NCBI RefSeq assembly: GCF_004138165.1
Contig: NZ_RYFF01000026.1
Coordinates: 1 to 64,000, forward strand
Direction of reading: 5' to 3'
Length of the DNA: 64,000 nt
DNA from: Candidatus Chloroploca sp. Khr17
GTDB lineage: Bacteria; Chloroflexota; Chloroflexia; Chloroflexales; Chloroflexaceae
The position numbers were made by a program, and so were the translations under genes. Below the pieces are notes generated by a model. It did no database searches, was not told the DNA's origin, and worked only from the letters and a program-made list of their open reading frames with translations. Positions 50,124 to 60,500 of this stretch are shown here, piece after piece; within the stretch, counting starts at the first letter, position 1, and every line of letters begins with the position of its first letter.

Positions 50124-53100
50124 ATGAGTGTGAACGAGTCGGCCACCGAAAACCTCTCGCCGCTGAAACGGGCGATCATCGAAATCCGCGCCCTGAAGGA
50201 GCGTGTGGCCGCGCTTGAGCAGAGCGGGCGTGAAGCGATTGCCCTCGTGGGGATGGGCTTGCGTTTTCCTGGTGGTTGCACGACACCCGACGCCTTCTGG
50301 TCGCTCCTGAGTGAAGGAGGGGACGCAGTCGGCCCGATTCCAGCTGATCGCTGGGATCTTGAGCAATACTACGATGCCGACCCTGAAGCACCTGGCAAAA
50401 TGACCACACGCCATGGAGCGTTTCTGGAGGGGATCGATCAATTTGCGCCACACTTTTTTGCCATTGCCCCACGCGAGGCTAGCCAGATGGATCCCCAGCA
50501 GCGCTTGTTGCTCCAGGTGGCCTGGGAGGCGCTGGAGCATGCCGGCCAGGCTCCCGACAGGCTCGACGGCAGTGCCACCGGGGTTTTTGTTGGCTTGAGC
50601 AACAGCGACTATATGCGGATGCTGGCAAATGACCCCGAACTGCTTGATGTGTACCTGGCGACAGGCAATAGTGCGAGCATCGCGGCTGGCCGCATCTCGT
50701 ACCTGTTGGGCCTGCGCGGGCCAAGCATGGCGGTCGACTCGGCCTGTTCTTCGTCGCTGGTCGCGGTACATCTGGCGGTGCGTAGCCTGCGTAGCCATGA
50801 GTGCGATCTGGCCCTGGCTGGGGGCGTCAATCTCATTCTCACACCAGAGATCAACATCACCTTCTCGAAGGCCGGCATGCTGGCACCCGACGGTCGCTGC
50901 AAGACGTTTGATGCTGCCGCTGACGGCTATGTGCGTGGCGAGGGCTGCGCTATCGTTGTGCTCAAGCGCCTGAGTGACGCGCTGGCCGCTGGCGACCGCG
51001 TGCTGGCGGTGATCCGTGGTTCGGCAGTGAACCAGGATGGGCGAAGTAGCGGGCTTACTGCGCCTAATGGCCCCGCGCAGGAAGCGGTCATCAGGGCGGC
51101 CCTGGCCGATGCAGGCATTGCCCCCAGTGCGGTTGGCTATGTTGAAGCCCACGGCACTGGCACCTCACTCGGCGACCCGATTGAGGTGCAGGCCCTTGGC
51201 AGCGTGTTTGGTGCGGGGCGTGATCCGCGGGAGGAGCTTGTCATTGGTTCGGCCAAAACGAACATTGGGCACCTCGAGGCGGCGGCAGGGGTTGCTGGCC
51301 TGATCAAAGCTGTGCTGATGCTGCACCACCGCGAGTTTGTTCCCAACCTGCATTTTGTCACACCGAGCCCGCATATCCGCTGGGACGAGTTGCCGCTCCG
51401 TGTACCGACCATGCGGCAAGAATGGCACACCGAGGGTCGTCGCATCGCAGGAGTGAGTTCGTTCGGCTTTAGTGGCACCAATGCCCACGTCATCATCGAG
51501 GAGGCCCCCGCGCCTATCGCGAAGCCCACGACTGCACCCGAGCGTCCCTTGCATCTGATGACGATCGCGGCAAAAAGCGAGCGAGCGTTGCACGAGTTAG
51601 CCCGGCGCTATGCTGCGCACCTGGCAATGCATCCCGAGCAGCACCTCGCTGACGTAGCTTTTAGTGCCAACTGCGGGCGGGCGCAACTTGAGCATCGCCT
51701 GGCGATCGTGGCCCCTGACAGTGCAACGATGCGTGAACGGCTTGAGGCGTTTGTGGGTGGTGCTGCCGAGGGCCTGGCGGTTGGGCATAGTCCCGCCGGT
51801 AGCGCGCCCGAGGTCGTCTTTCTCTTCACCGGGCACGGCTCGCACTATGTAGGGATGGGCCGCTCGCTCGACGAGACACAACCCGTCTTTCGGAATGCAC
51901 TTGATCGTTGCGACGAGTTGCTGCGCAGCGAAATTGATCGCCCGCTGCGCGACATTCTCTTTGGTGATGGCACGCTGCTTGACAGCATGCGCTACGCTCA
52001 ACCAGCCCTGTTCGCGCTCCAATACGCCCTGGCCGAGCTCTGGCAGGCCTGGGGTGTGCGGCCGGCTGTGGTTGCCGGGCACAGCGCTGGCGAGTATGTT
52101 GCCGCTGTTGTGGCGGGTGTGCTTAGCCTTGAAGACGGTCTGCGCCTGATTGCGGCCCGTGGTCGACTGATGCAGACCTTGCCCGCCGAGGGCGAGATGG
52201 TGGCGATCTTTGCCGACGAGGCACGTGTTGCGCAGGCGGTGGTTCCATATGCAGACCGCGTAGGCATCGCCGCGATCAATGGCCCCGAGACAACCGTGAT
52301 TTCAGGGCAGCGTGACGCGGTGCGTGCGGTGCTTGCCGCCCTGGAGGTGACCCCCGATGAGTATCGCAAACTTGACATAAGTATTGCAGCGCACTCACCC
52401 CTGGTTGAGCCGATCCTTGATGCATTCGAGCGCAGTGCGGCAGAGGTGCGTCTGAGTGAGCCTCAGATCGGCCTGGTGTCCAGTTTAACCGGGGCGATGG
52501 TCGACGCTGCGATCACGAGTCCGCGCTATTGGCGACGTCATCTGCGCGAGCCAGTGCGTTTTGCTACGGTCTTTGATACGCTCTATAGGGAAGGCTATCG
52601 CACTTTTGTTGAGATCGGCCCGCACCCGACTTTGCTCAAGCTTGGGCAGTCTGGTTGGCCCGACGCGAGTGGGGTCTGGGTGCCGTCGCTGCACCGTGAC
52701 ACCGAGCCGTGGGCGCAGATCCTTGGTGGCCTCGCGGCACTCGCTGTGGCTGGCGTGCAGGTGGACTGGCGGGCTTTTGATCGACCTTATGGTCGGCAGA
52801 CATTGAGTGTGCCGACGTACCCATGGGAGAACGACCGCTACTGGGCGGTTGCGACGCGTGCGACGCAGCGCAACCATGCGGTTGAACCCTGGCCCGTCAT
52901 TGCTGCGGCAGCGCTGGCCCAGGCTGAGCAGGGGCCGCTTGATTTGCGCGTGGAGACCTATGGCGAGCGCTGGGCCCTGCTGGATCAGCTTGCCGACGCC
53001 TACATTGTGCGCGCCTTGCGCAGCCTGGGCCTCTTTACCCGCGCCGGCGAGACGCACACGGTTGCCGAACTGGTTGAGCATCACCGCATTGTACCCACCT

Positions 53101-54518
53101 ACGAACGCCTCCTGGCCCGCTGGCTCGATGGTCTCGCCACGGCAAAGCTGTTACGCCGCGAGAACGAGGAGCGTTTTGTTGCCGACGGCCCGCTGACCGA
53201 GCCGCCACTCGGCAGCCTGCTGGCGACAGCTGCAACGGTGTTTGCCGATACGCTCCCGCTGCTTGATTATGTATGTCGTTGCGGCGAGCGGCTTGCTGCC
53301 GTGATCACTGGTGAAGAGAGCGCGTTGACGACGCTCTTTCCGGATGGCTCATACGTGACGGTAGATTTTCTCTATCACGAGTGGGCGGTTGCGCGCTATT
53401 TCAACCGCATCGTGCGGGCCGTTGTGCTTGCTGCGGTGCATGCGCGCCCCGAGGGGCAGCTTCGCGTGCTTGAGATCGGGGCTGGCACTGGTGGCACCAC
53501 TGCGGATCTGCTGCCCGTGCTGCCCCCCGAGCGCACCAGCTACACCTTTACCGACGTCTCCGACTTTTTCCTTGCCCGCGCCGCCGAGCGTTTCGTAGCC
53601 TATCCGTTTGTCCACTACGTGCGCTGCGACATCGAGCAACCGCCTGGCACACAGGGCCTGCTTGCCGAAGGCTATGATCTCATCGTGGCCTCCAACGTCC
53701 TGCACGCAACCCGCGATCTCGATGCAACCCTGCGCCATGTGCGCTCGCTGCTGGCTCCCGGAGGCACGTTGGTGCTTTATGAAGCTACCAGCCATCCGCA
53801 CTGGTTCGATCTTACGACCGCCTTGATCGAAGGGTGGCAGCGTTTTGAGGACGATTGGCGCAGTGACAATCCGCTGCTCGCTGCCGATACCTGGGCCAGC
53901 GCCCTGGCGGCGGCAGGTTTTGCCGAGGTGCTGGCCCTTCCCGGTCGTGAGCAAGCCACGGCGGTGTTGGGTCAGCATGTCATCATTGCCCGGAACCCTG
54001 GCGAGGCGCGCGACGTGCGCACTGTTGTGCCGCTTGCCACGAGCTACGGTGACACAGCGGTGGCAGCAGCAACCCCGGTACTGGTTGGTGCCGAGTTGCG
54101 GGCTGCCCTTGAGGCAGCCTTGCCTGACGAGCGCCACGATCTGCTGGTTGATCTGGTACGCCATGCCATTGCCCGCGTACTCCGCATTGCCAACCCGCGC
54201 TCACTCCAACGGGAACAACCGCTGCTTGACCTGGGCTTTGACTCGCTGATGGCGGTCGAGTTGCGCAACGTGCTACGGCAGAGTCTTGAACTGCCACGCA
54301 AACTTCCGGCCACGCTGGTCTTTGACTATCCAACCATTGCCGGCATCGCCAGGTATCTCGACCATCTCGTCACCGGCGACGAGGCCGTCCAGCCATCGCA
54401 GCCCATACCCACGCCAACCGCTGCTGCCGTCAGCGCCGAAGCGATCGCCGATCTTTCTGATGAAGAGGTAGAGGCTATGTTGTTGAAGCGACTTGCTGAG
54501 TTTCAGGGAAATCAATGA
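50124..54518 (+). CDS. Type I PKS 3: KS-AT-cMT-ACP
   Basis: 1464 residues. Docking helix about 1-36 ([20 protein letters not shown]). KS about 37-455 (C208 in DSACSSS). AT about 563-870: GHSAGE (S654); the substrate motif is IAAHSP, neither the usual HAFH (malonyl) nor YASH (methylmalonyl), but RYAQPAL resembles malonyl types. C-methyltransferase about 960-1290: [14 protein letters not shown] binds SAM, then [12 protein letters not shown] and [12 protein letters not shown] serine S1374 in GFDSLMAV. There is no KR, DH or ER, so an alpha-methyl-beta-keto unit is expected. Its stop overlaps the next start by four bases (ATGA). Confidence 0.9.
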   Translation: MSVNESATENLSPLKRAIIEIRALKERVAALEQSGREAIALVGMGLRFPGGCTTPDAFWSLLSEGGDAVGPIPADRWDLEQYYDADPEAPGKMTTRHGAFLEGIDQFAPHFFAIAPREASQMDPQQRLLLQVAWEALEHAGQAPDRLDGSATGVFVGLSNSDYMRMLANDPELLDVYLATGNSASIAAGRISYLLGLRGPSMAVDSACSSSLVAVHLAVRSLRSHECDLALAGGVNLILTPEINITFSKAGMLAPDGRCKTFDAAADGYVRGEGCAIVVLKRLSDALAAGDRVLAVIRGSAVNQDGRSSGLTAPNGPAQEAVIRAALADAGIAPSAVGYVEAHGTGTSLGDPIEVQALGSVFGAGRDPREELVIGSAKTNIGHLEAAAGVAGLIKAVLMLHHREFVPNLHFVTPSPHIRWDELPLRVPTMRQEWHTEGRRIAGVSSFGFSGTNAHVIIEEAPAPIAKPTTAPERPLHLMTIAAKSERALHELARRYAAHLAMHPEQHLADVAFSANCGRAQLEHRLAIVAPDSATMRERLEAFVGGAAEGLAVGHSPAGSAPEVVFLFTGHGSHYVGMGRSLDETQPVFRNALDRCDELLRSEIDRPLRDILFGDGTLLDSMRYAQPALFALQYALAELWQAWGVRPAVVAGHSAGEYVAAVVAGVLSLEDGLRLIAARGRLMQTLPAEGEMVAIFADEARVAQAVVPYADRVGIAAINGPETTVISGQRDAVRAVLAALEVTPDEYRKLDISIAAHSPLVEPILDAFERSAAEVRLSEPQIGLVSSLTGAMVDAAITSPRYWRRHLREPVRFATVFDTLYREGYRTFVEIGPHPTLLKLGQSGWPDASGVWVPSLHRDTEPWAQILGGLAALAVAGVQVDWRAFDRPYGRQTLSVPTYPWENDRYWAVATRATQRNHAVEPWPVIAAAALAQAEQGPLDLRVETYGERWALLDQLADAYIVRALRSLGLFTRAGETHTVAELVEHHRIVPTYERLLARWLDGLATAKLLRRENEERFVADGPLTEPPLGSLLATAATVFADTLPLLDYVCRCGERLAAVITGEESALTTLFPDGSYVTVDFLYHEWAVARYFNRIVRAVVLAAVHARPEGQLRVLEIGAGTGGTTADLLPVLPPERTSYTFTDVSDFFLARAAERFVAYPFVHYVRCDIEQPPGTQGLLAEGYDLIVASNVLHATRDLDATLRHVRSLLAPGGTLVLYEATSHPHWFDLTTALIEGWQRFEDDWRSDNPLLAADTWASALAAAGFAEVLALPGREQATAVLGQHVIIARNPGEARDVRTVVPLATSYGDTAVAAATPVLVGAELRAALEAALPDERHDLLVDLVRHAIARVLRIANPRSLQREQPLLDLGFDSLMAVELRNVLRQSLELPRKLPATLVFDYPTIAGIARYLDHLVTGDEAVQPSQPIPTPTAAAVSAEAIADLSDEEVEAMLLKRLAEFQGNQ

Positions 54519-57500
54519 GCAATGTAACAGAGCAGAGCACGCAGCTTTCGCCGCTCAAGCGGGCTTTCCTTGCCATCGAGGAGCTTCAGGCCCGGCTTGA
54601 AGCAACTGAACATGCACGGCGCGAGCCAATTGCGCTTGTTGGCCTCGGTCTGCGCTTTCCCGGTGCATCAACCCCTGAAGCGTTGTGGCAGTTGCTCTGT
54701 GCTGGCACAGACGCGATTGGCGCAATCCCGCCCGAGCGTTGGGATGTTGAGGCCTATTTCGATCCCGATCCCGGTGCGCCTGGCAAGATGACGCAGCGCG
54801 AGGGCGGCTTCCTGCGTGAGGTTGATCGGTTTGATCCACAGTTTTTTGGCCTTGCCCCACGTGAGGCGGCGGCGATGGATCCTCAGCAGCGCCTGTTGCT
54901 CGAAGTAACCTGGGAAGCCCTCGAGCGCGCTGGTTTGGCACCGAGCCGCATGATGGGCAGCCCGACTGGCGTCTTTGTTGCCCTGACCACTGGCGATTAT
55001 CGTTCCGTCCATCTGGCTGCCCGTGGTCTTGATGGTCTGGATGCCTACTTTGCCTCGGGGGTCGCCGACAGCATTGCCTCGGGTCGGATCTCGTATGTGC
55101 TTGGCCTGCAAGGCCCGAGTCTGACCGTGGATACGGCCTGTTCGTCGTCGCTGGTCGCGGTTCATCTTGCGGTGCAGAGCCTGCGGGTCGGCGAGTGCCG
55201 CACGGCAATTGCTGGGGCCGCGAACCTGATCCTGTCGCCCGAGAACTCGATTACGCTCTCGAAGTATCAGATGCTTGCGCCCGACGCTCGTTGCAAGTTC
55301 GGCGATGCCCGCGCCGATGGCTTTGTGCGTGGCGAGGGTGTGGCGGCGCTGGTGCTCAAACGCCTGAGTGACGCCCTGGCTGATGGCGATCCGGTGCTGG
55401 CCGTGATCCGCGGCTCGGCAGCGAATCAGGACGGGGCGAGCAGCGGGTTGACGGCCCCCAATGGTCCTGCGCAGGAGGCGGTTATCCGGGCGGCCCTGGC
55501 CGATGCGCGTCTTGCGCCTGCTGAGGTGAGCTATGTTGAAGCGCACGGGACGGGAACGTCGCTTGGTGATCCGATTGAACTGCAGGCGCTCGGGGCTGTT
55601 TTTGGCCCGGCACGCCCAGAGACCCGCCCGCTGGTTGTTGGCTCGATCAAGACAAATATCGGCCATCTCGAGGCGACGGCTGGCATGGCGGGCTTGATCA
55701 AGCTGGTGTTGATGTTGCGCCATCGCCATATTCCGGCGAGTCTGCATTTTGTTACGCCAAGCCCGCATGTTGCCTGGGACGAGTTGCCGCTCCGTGTGCC
55801 AACGGCGCTGGAACCATGGCCAACGGCGGCGCCGCTGGTGGCGGGTGTCAGTTCGTTCGGCTTTAGTGGCACCAATGTCCACCTGGTGCTCGAGGCGGCC
55901 CCTGCTCGCGAGCCGGCGCTTCCCGTTTCGCCGCAGCCCGAGGCCAAGGAGCGCCCCGTGCATCTCTTGGCGCTTGCGGCAAAGAGTGCGTCGGCGTTGC
56001 GTTCGTTGGCGACGAGCTACGCCGCGACCCTTTCTGCCGCCGATGCGCCGCCTCTTGCGGACGCGGCCTGGACGGCGAATAGTGGGCGAAGCCACTTTGC
56101 CCATCGCTTAGCGGTTGTGGCTGAGCATAGCGCCGCTGCCGCTGCTGCGCTGGAGGCATACGCACGCGGCGAGGTTGCCGCTGGCCTTGTTGCCCGCCAC
56201 GCCGAGCGCACTGATCCGCCTCGGGTTGCCTTTCTCTTTACCGGGCAGGGTTCGCAGTATGCCGGTATGAGCCGTGGCTTGTACCAGACGCAGCCGGTGT
56301 TTCGTGCCGCGCTTGACCGTTGCGCAGCGATCCTTGCCCGCCATCTCGACCGTCCGCTGCACGAGATACTCTTCGCCGAACCCGGCAGCGCAGCGGCTCA
56401 ACTGCTTGACCAGACAACCTTTACGCAGCCTGTGCTGGTTGCGCTTGAGGTTGCGCTTGCCGAACTGTGGCGCAGTTGGGGCGTGGAGCCTGCTGCGCTG
56501 CTTGGCCATAGCGTCGGCGAGTATGCGGCTGCTATTGTCGCCGGTGTGCTGTCGCTGGAGGATGGCCTGGCTCTTGTTGCCACCCGTGGGCGGCTGATGG
56601 GTGCTTTGCCTGCCGGTGGGGCGATGGCCGCTATTTTTGCGCCTGCGAGCACGGTTGAGGCTGCCGTAGCCGCGCATGGTGGCGGTGTCGTTGTGGCGGC
56701 GTATAACGGCCCGGAGCACCTGGTCATTGCTGGGCCGGAAGCTGCGGTGGTGACGCTTATCGAGCGTTTCACTGCGGCAGGTGTTCGTGCGCAGCGCCTG
56801 AATGTCTCGCACGCATTCCATTCAGCGCTGCTTGAACCAATGCTCGCTGAGCTTGAGCAGGCGGCGGCCAGCGTTACGCTGAACCCACCGCGACTCCGCT
56901 TGCTTTCGAACCTCAGTGGTGGCGCTGTTGGCAACGAAATCACGACCCCGGCCTACTGGCGGCGCCACGCCCGCGAGCCGGTGCGTTTTGCCGAGGGCGT
57001 CGAGCAACTGGCTCGTCTTGGCTGCGACATCTTCCTTGAAATTGGCCCGCACCCGACGCTGCTCAGCATCGCCCAGACCGTGCTTCCACCAGACACGGGC
57101 ACGTGGCTCCCCTCGTTGCGCAAGGGCCGTGACGATTGGCAGGTATTGCTTGCAAGCCTGGCTGACGCCTATACCTCTGGCGCAACGATCGACTGGGTTG
57201 GCTTTGATCGCGCCTATGCTCGCCACAAGCTTAGCCTGCCTACGTACCCGTTTGAACGCGAGCGTTACTGGGTGGCACCGCGCCGCGGGGCGCTCAAATA
57301 TGGCTTTCACGAGCGCGAGCATCGAAGCGCTCGGCGTAGTGACGACCATCCGTTGCTGGGGCGGCGGCTGCGCTCGGCGCTACGGCAGATCCAGTTCGAG
57401 CAGGTGCTGGCCTCCGGCGATCTGGCCTACTTTGATGAGCATCGTGTTTTCACAACAACCATTCTGCCTGCCGCAGCCTTTGTCGAGTTGGCACTTGCTG

Positions 57501-60500
57501 CCGCACGCGCTGCTTTGCAGGCTACCTTGCCCGCGCTCGATGATGTCGTCATCCATGCGCCACTTGGTATGGAGGCCGATGGACCGCGGATTGTCCAGAC
57601 GGTTGTTACCCCTGATGGGACTGGTGCCACGATTGAGATTTTGAGTCAGGGTGAGAACGAGCAAGCATGGAGCCTGCATGCTACGGTGACGGCCCTGCCG
57701 CGTCCGGTTGGCTCATTGTTCGACGGGGCGCTTGAAACTGGTGCCGACCAGGCGACCCTTGTTGCCGCCCGTGAGCGCTGCCCTGACGAGGTCGCTCCCG
57801 CCACGCACTACGCGGCCCTGGCAGCGCACGGCCTCAGCCTTGGGCCGAGTCTCCAGGCGGTGCGCCAGATCTGGCGTGGCAATGGTGAGGCTGTCGGCGC
57901 GTTGGCCTTGCCCGAGGGCGAGTTGCCCGATGCCGGACGGTACCTGCTGCACCCTGCGCTGCTTGATGCGTGCCTGCAACTGCTTGCCATCGCCTTGCCT
58001 GAGAACGAGGCGACATATCTGCCGATTGCGCTTGATCACCTGAGGATCTATGGGCCAACGGGTGCTCGTGCCGTGGCTCACGCCCGGCTCTTGCCAAGCG
58101 AGGGCGGGGCGGGGCGGCGGGAAACCCTGGCCGGCATGGTGCGTCTCTTCAACGAGGATGGCACGCTGCTTGCCGAGCTTGATGGATTGCGACTCAAGCG
58201 CGCCGAGGCGGTTAGCCTGCACCGCTCTGGCTATGGTACCCCCGATGATTGGCTCTACGAGGTGGCTTGGCAACCACTCGCTGTTACCGCTACGCTTGCC
58301 CCGGCGGCGACATTGTTGGCAGCGCCAGCCGTTGTCGCAACCGCTGCTGTTGCCCGGTTGGGCCTGCTTGATGCCGAGTTGAACCTTGCGCACTACAGCG
58401 CCCTCACCCCCGCGCTTGAGGCGCTGGCTGGCGATTATATTGTGCGTGCGCTGATGGCATGTGGCTGGCAGCCTGCGCCCGGCGAGCGCTTCACAACGGC
58501 CGCATTGGCACGCATGCTTGGGGTGGCAGCGCCGTATCACGAACTGCTTGGGCGGTTCCTGACCATTCTCGCCGAAGAGGGCTTGCTTCGTTCGGCAGAC
58601 GGCGGCTGGGAGGTTGTTGCGGTGCCTCAGGTCAGCGATACCCAGGGTCGGGCCGAGACTCTTGTTGCCCGCTTTCCTGCCGCTCGTGGCGATATCGAGA
58701 TGACCCGGCGTTGCGGCGAAGCGCTGGCCGATGCTCTGCGAGGCGCGGTCGATCCCCTTCAACTGCTCTTCCCCGGCGGCTCGCTTGCCACTGCCGAGCA
58801 ACTCTACCGCGAGTCGCCGCTGGCCCGTGCCTACACCTCGCTGCTCGCCGAGGCCGTTGCGGCGGCTGTGGCAGCCGTGCCCACAGGACGAACACTGCGG
58901 GTGCTGGAGATCGGTGCAGGCACCGGAGGCGCTACGTCGGCGGTGCTGCCGCGCCTTGATCCTGCGCATACGAGCTATTGCTTCACCGATATCTCGCCCT
59001 TGTTCCTGGCCCGCGCCCGCGAAACCTTCGCCGCGTATCCGTTCGTTGACTACCAGATGCTCGATATCGAGGCCGATCCTCTTGCCCAGGGTTTTGTTGC
59101 TGGCAGCTTTGACCTGGTGATCGCAGCCAACGTCATCCACGCGACCGCCGATCTCCAACGTAGCCTTGCCAATCTGCGTCGACTGCTTGCCCCCTCTGGC
59201 GTGGTGCTGTTGCTGGAGATGACGGCGCCGTTGCGTTGGATCGACATTTCGTTTGGCCTGACGTCAGGTTGGTGGAAGTTTGCCGACCGCGCCTTGCGTC
59301 CGGCTTACCCGTTGCTGAGCCGTGAAGGCTGGTTGAGCCTGCTCCGTGGGGTTGGGCTCGAAGCCCCTGAGGCGCTGCCTGGCCCTGATTCGGCTGTGCC
59401 TCCCGGCTTGGAATACCAGCATATCCTGGTGGCACGTGGCCCGCAGCAGACTCTCGCTGCGTCTGCCGATTGTCCCGATTTGTTAATCTTTGCTGATGAG
59501 GGCGGAGTGGGCGCAGCCCTCGCGTCGCTTGTTCGCGCCGGGGGCGGGCGGGCTACCTTGCTCTACCGCAGGGCGTTGCTGGCGCGGCAAAGCGCTGAGC
59601 ACGACCATGCGGCCTCTGGGTTGCCTGACGAACTTGCTCAACTTTTGCACGAGAGCAGCGGCCCTGACCAGGATAGCTGGGACGGCATGGTCTATCTCTG
59701 GCCCCTTGACGCACCCGCTTTTGCCGAAGGGTCGGCGAACCTGGTCGCTGACCAGCAAGCGCTGCTTGGCGGGGCGTTGCATCTGGCCCAGGCCATGCTG
59801 CGCGAAGGCGTCAACAGCCGGCTCTGGCTTGCAACGCGTGGTGGCACACCGGCAGGCGCTACTGCCGTCGAGCCGATGCAGGCGATGCTCTGGGGTTTCG
59901 GCAAAACCCTCGCGCTTGAGCATCCCGAATTGCGTGTCGTGTGCGTTGATCTCGATCCCGCTCCTGACGTTGATGCCGCCGCTGCGTTGTTTGATGAAGT
60001 GCTGCGCGGCGAAGAGCCCCAGGTGGCCCGGCGCGGCGCAAGGCGGCTGGCGGCACGGCTTGGGCGTGCGACCATCGGGGCCACGATCGTTGATGCGCAG
60101 CCTGTTGAACTGGTGATCACCGAACGAGGGACGCTTGACAATCTGGTGTTGCGTCCAATGACACGGCGTACCCCCGGCCCAGGTGAGGTCGAGATTCGCG
60201 TTGCGGCCACAGGGCTCAACTTCAAGGATGTGCTCAACCTGCTTGGCATGTATCCGGGCGATCCAGGTCAGCCCGGCAGCGAATGCGCAGGCACGGTCGT
60301 CGCCGTAGGCAGCGGCGTTACCGGATTGCACCCCGGCGACGAGGTTGTGGCTCTGGCAAGTGGGAGTTTCCGTAGCTACGTCACGGTGGATGCCAAGCTT
60401 GTGGCCTTGCGACCACCTAGTCTGAGCGCCGAAGCAGCGCTGACGATCCCTATCGCCTATGTGACCGCCGCCTTTGCGTTGCAGCATCTTGGTGGGATGC

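Noticed and set aside
57713-59158. 481-codon antisense frame within PKS 4, and similar long antisense frames in all PKS genes
   Set aside because: High GC in third positions keeps the complementary frame open. The sense frames carry complete PKS motifs.
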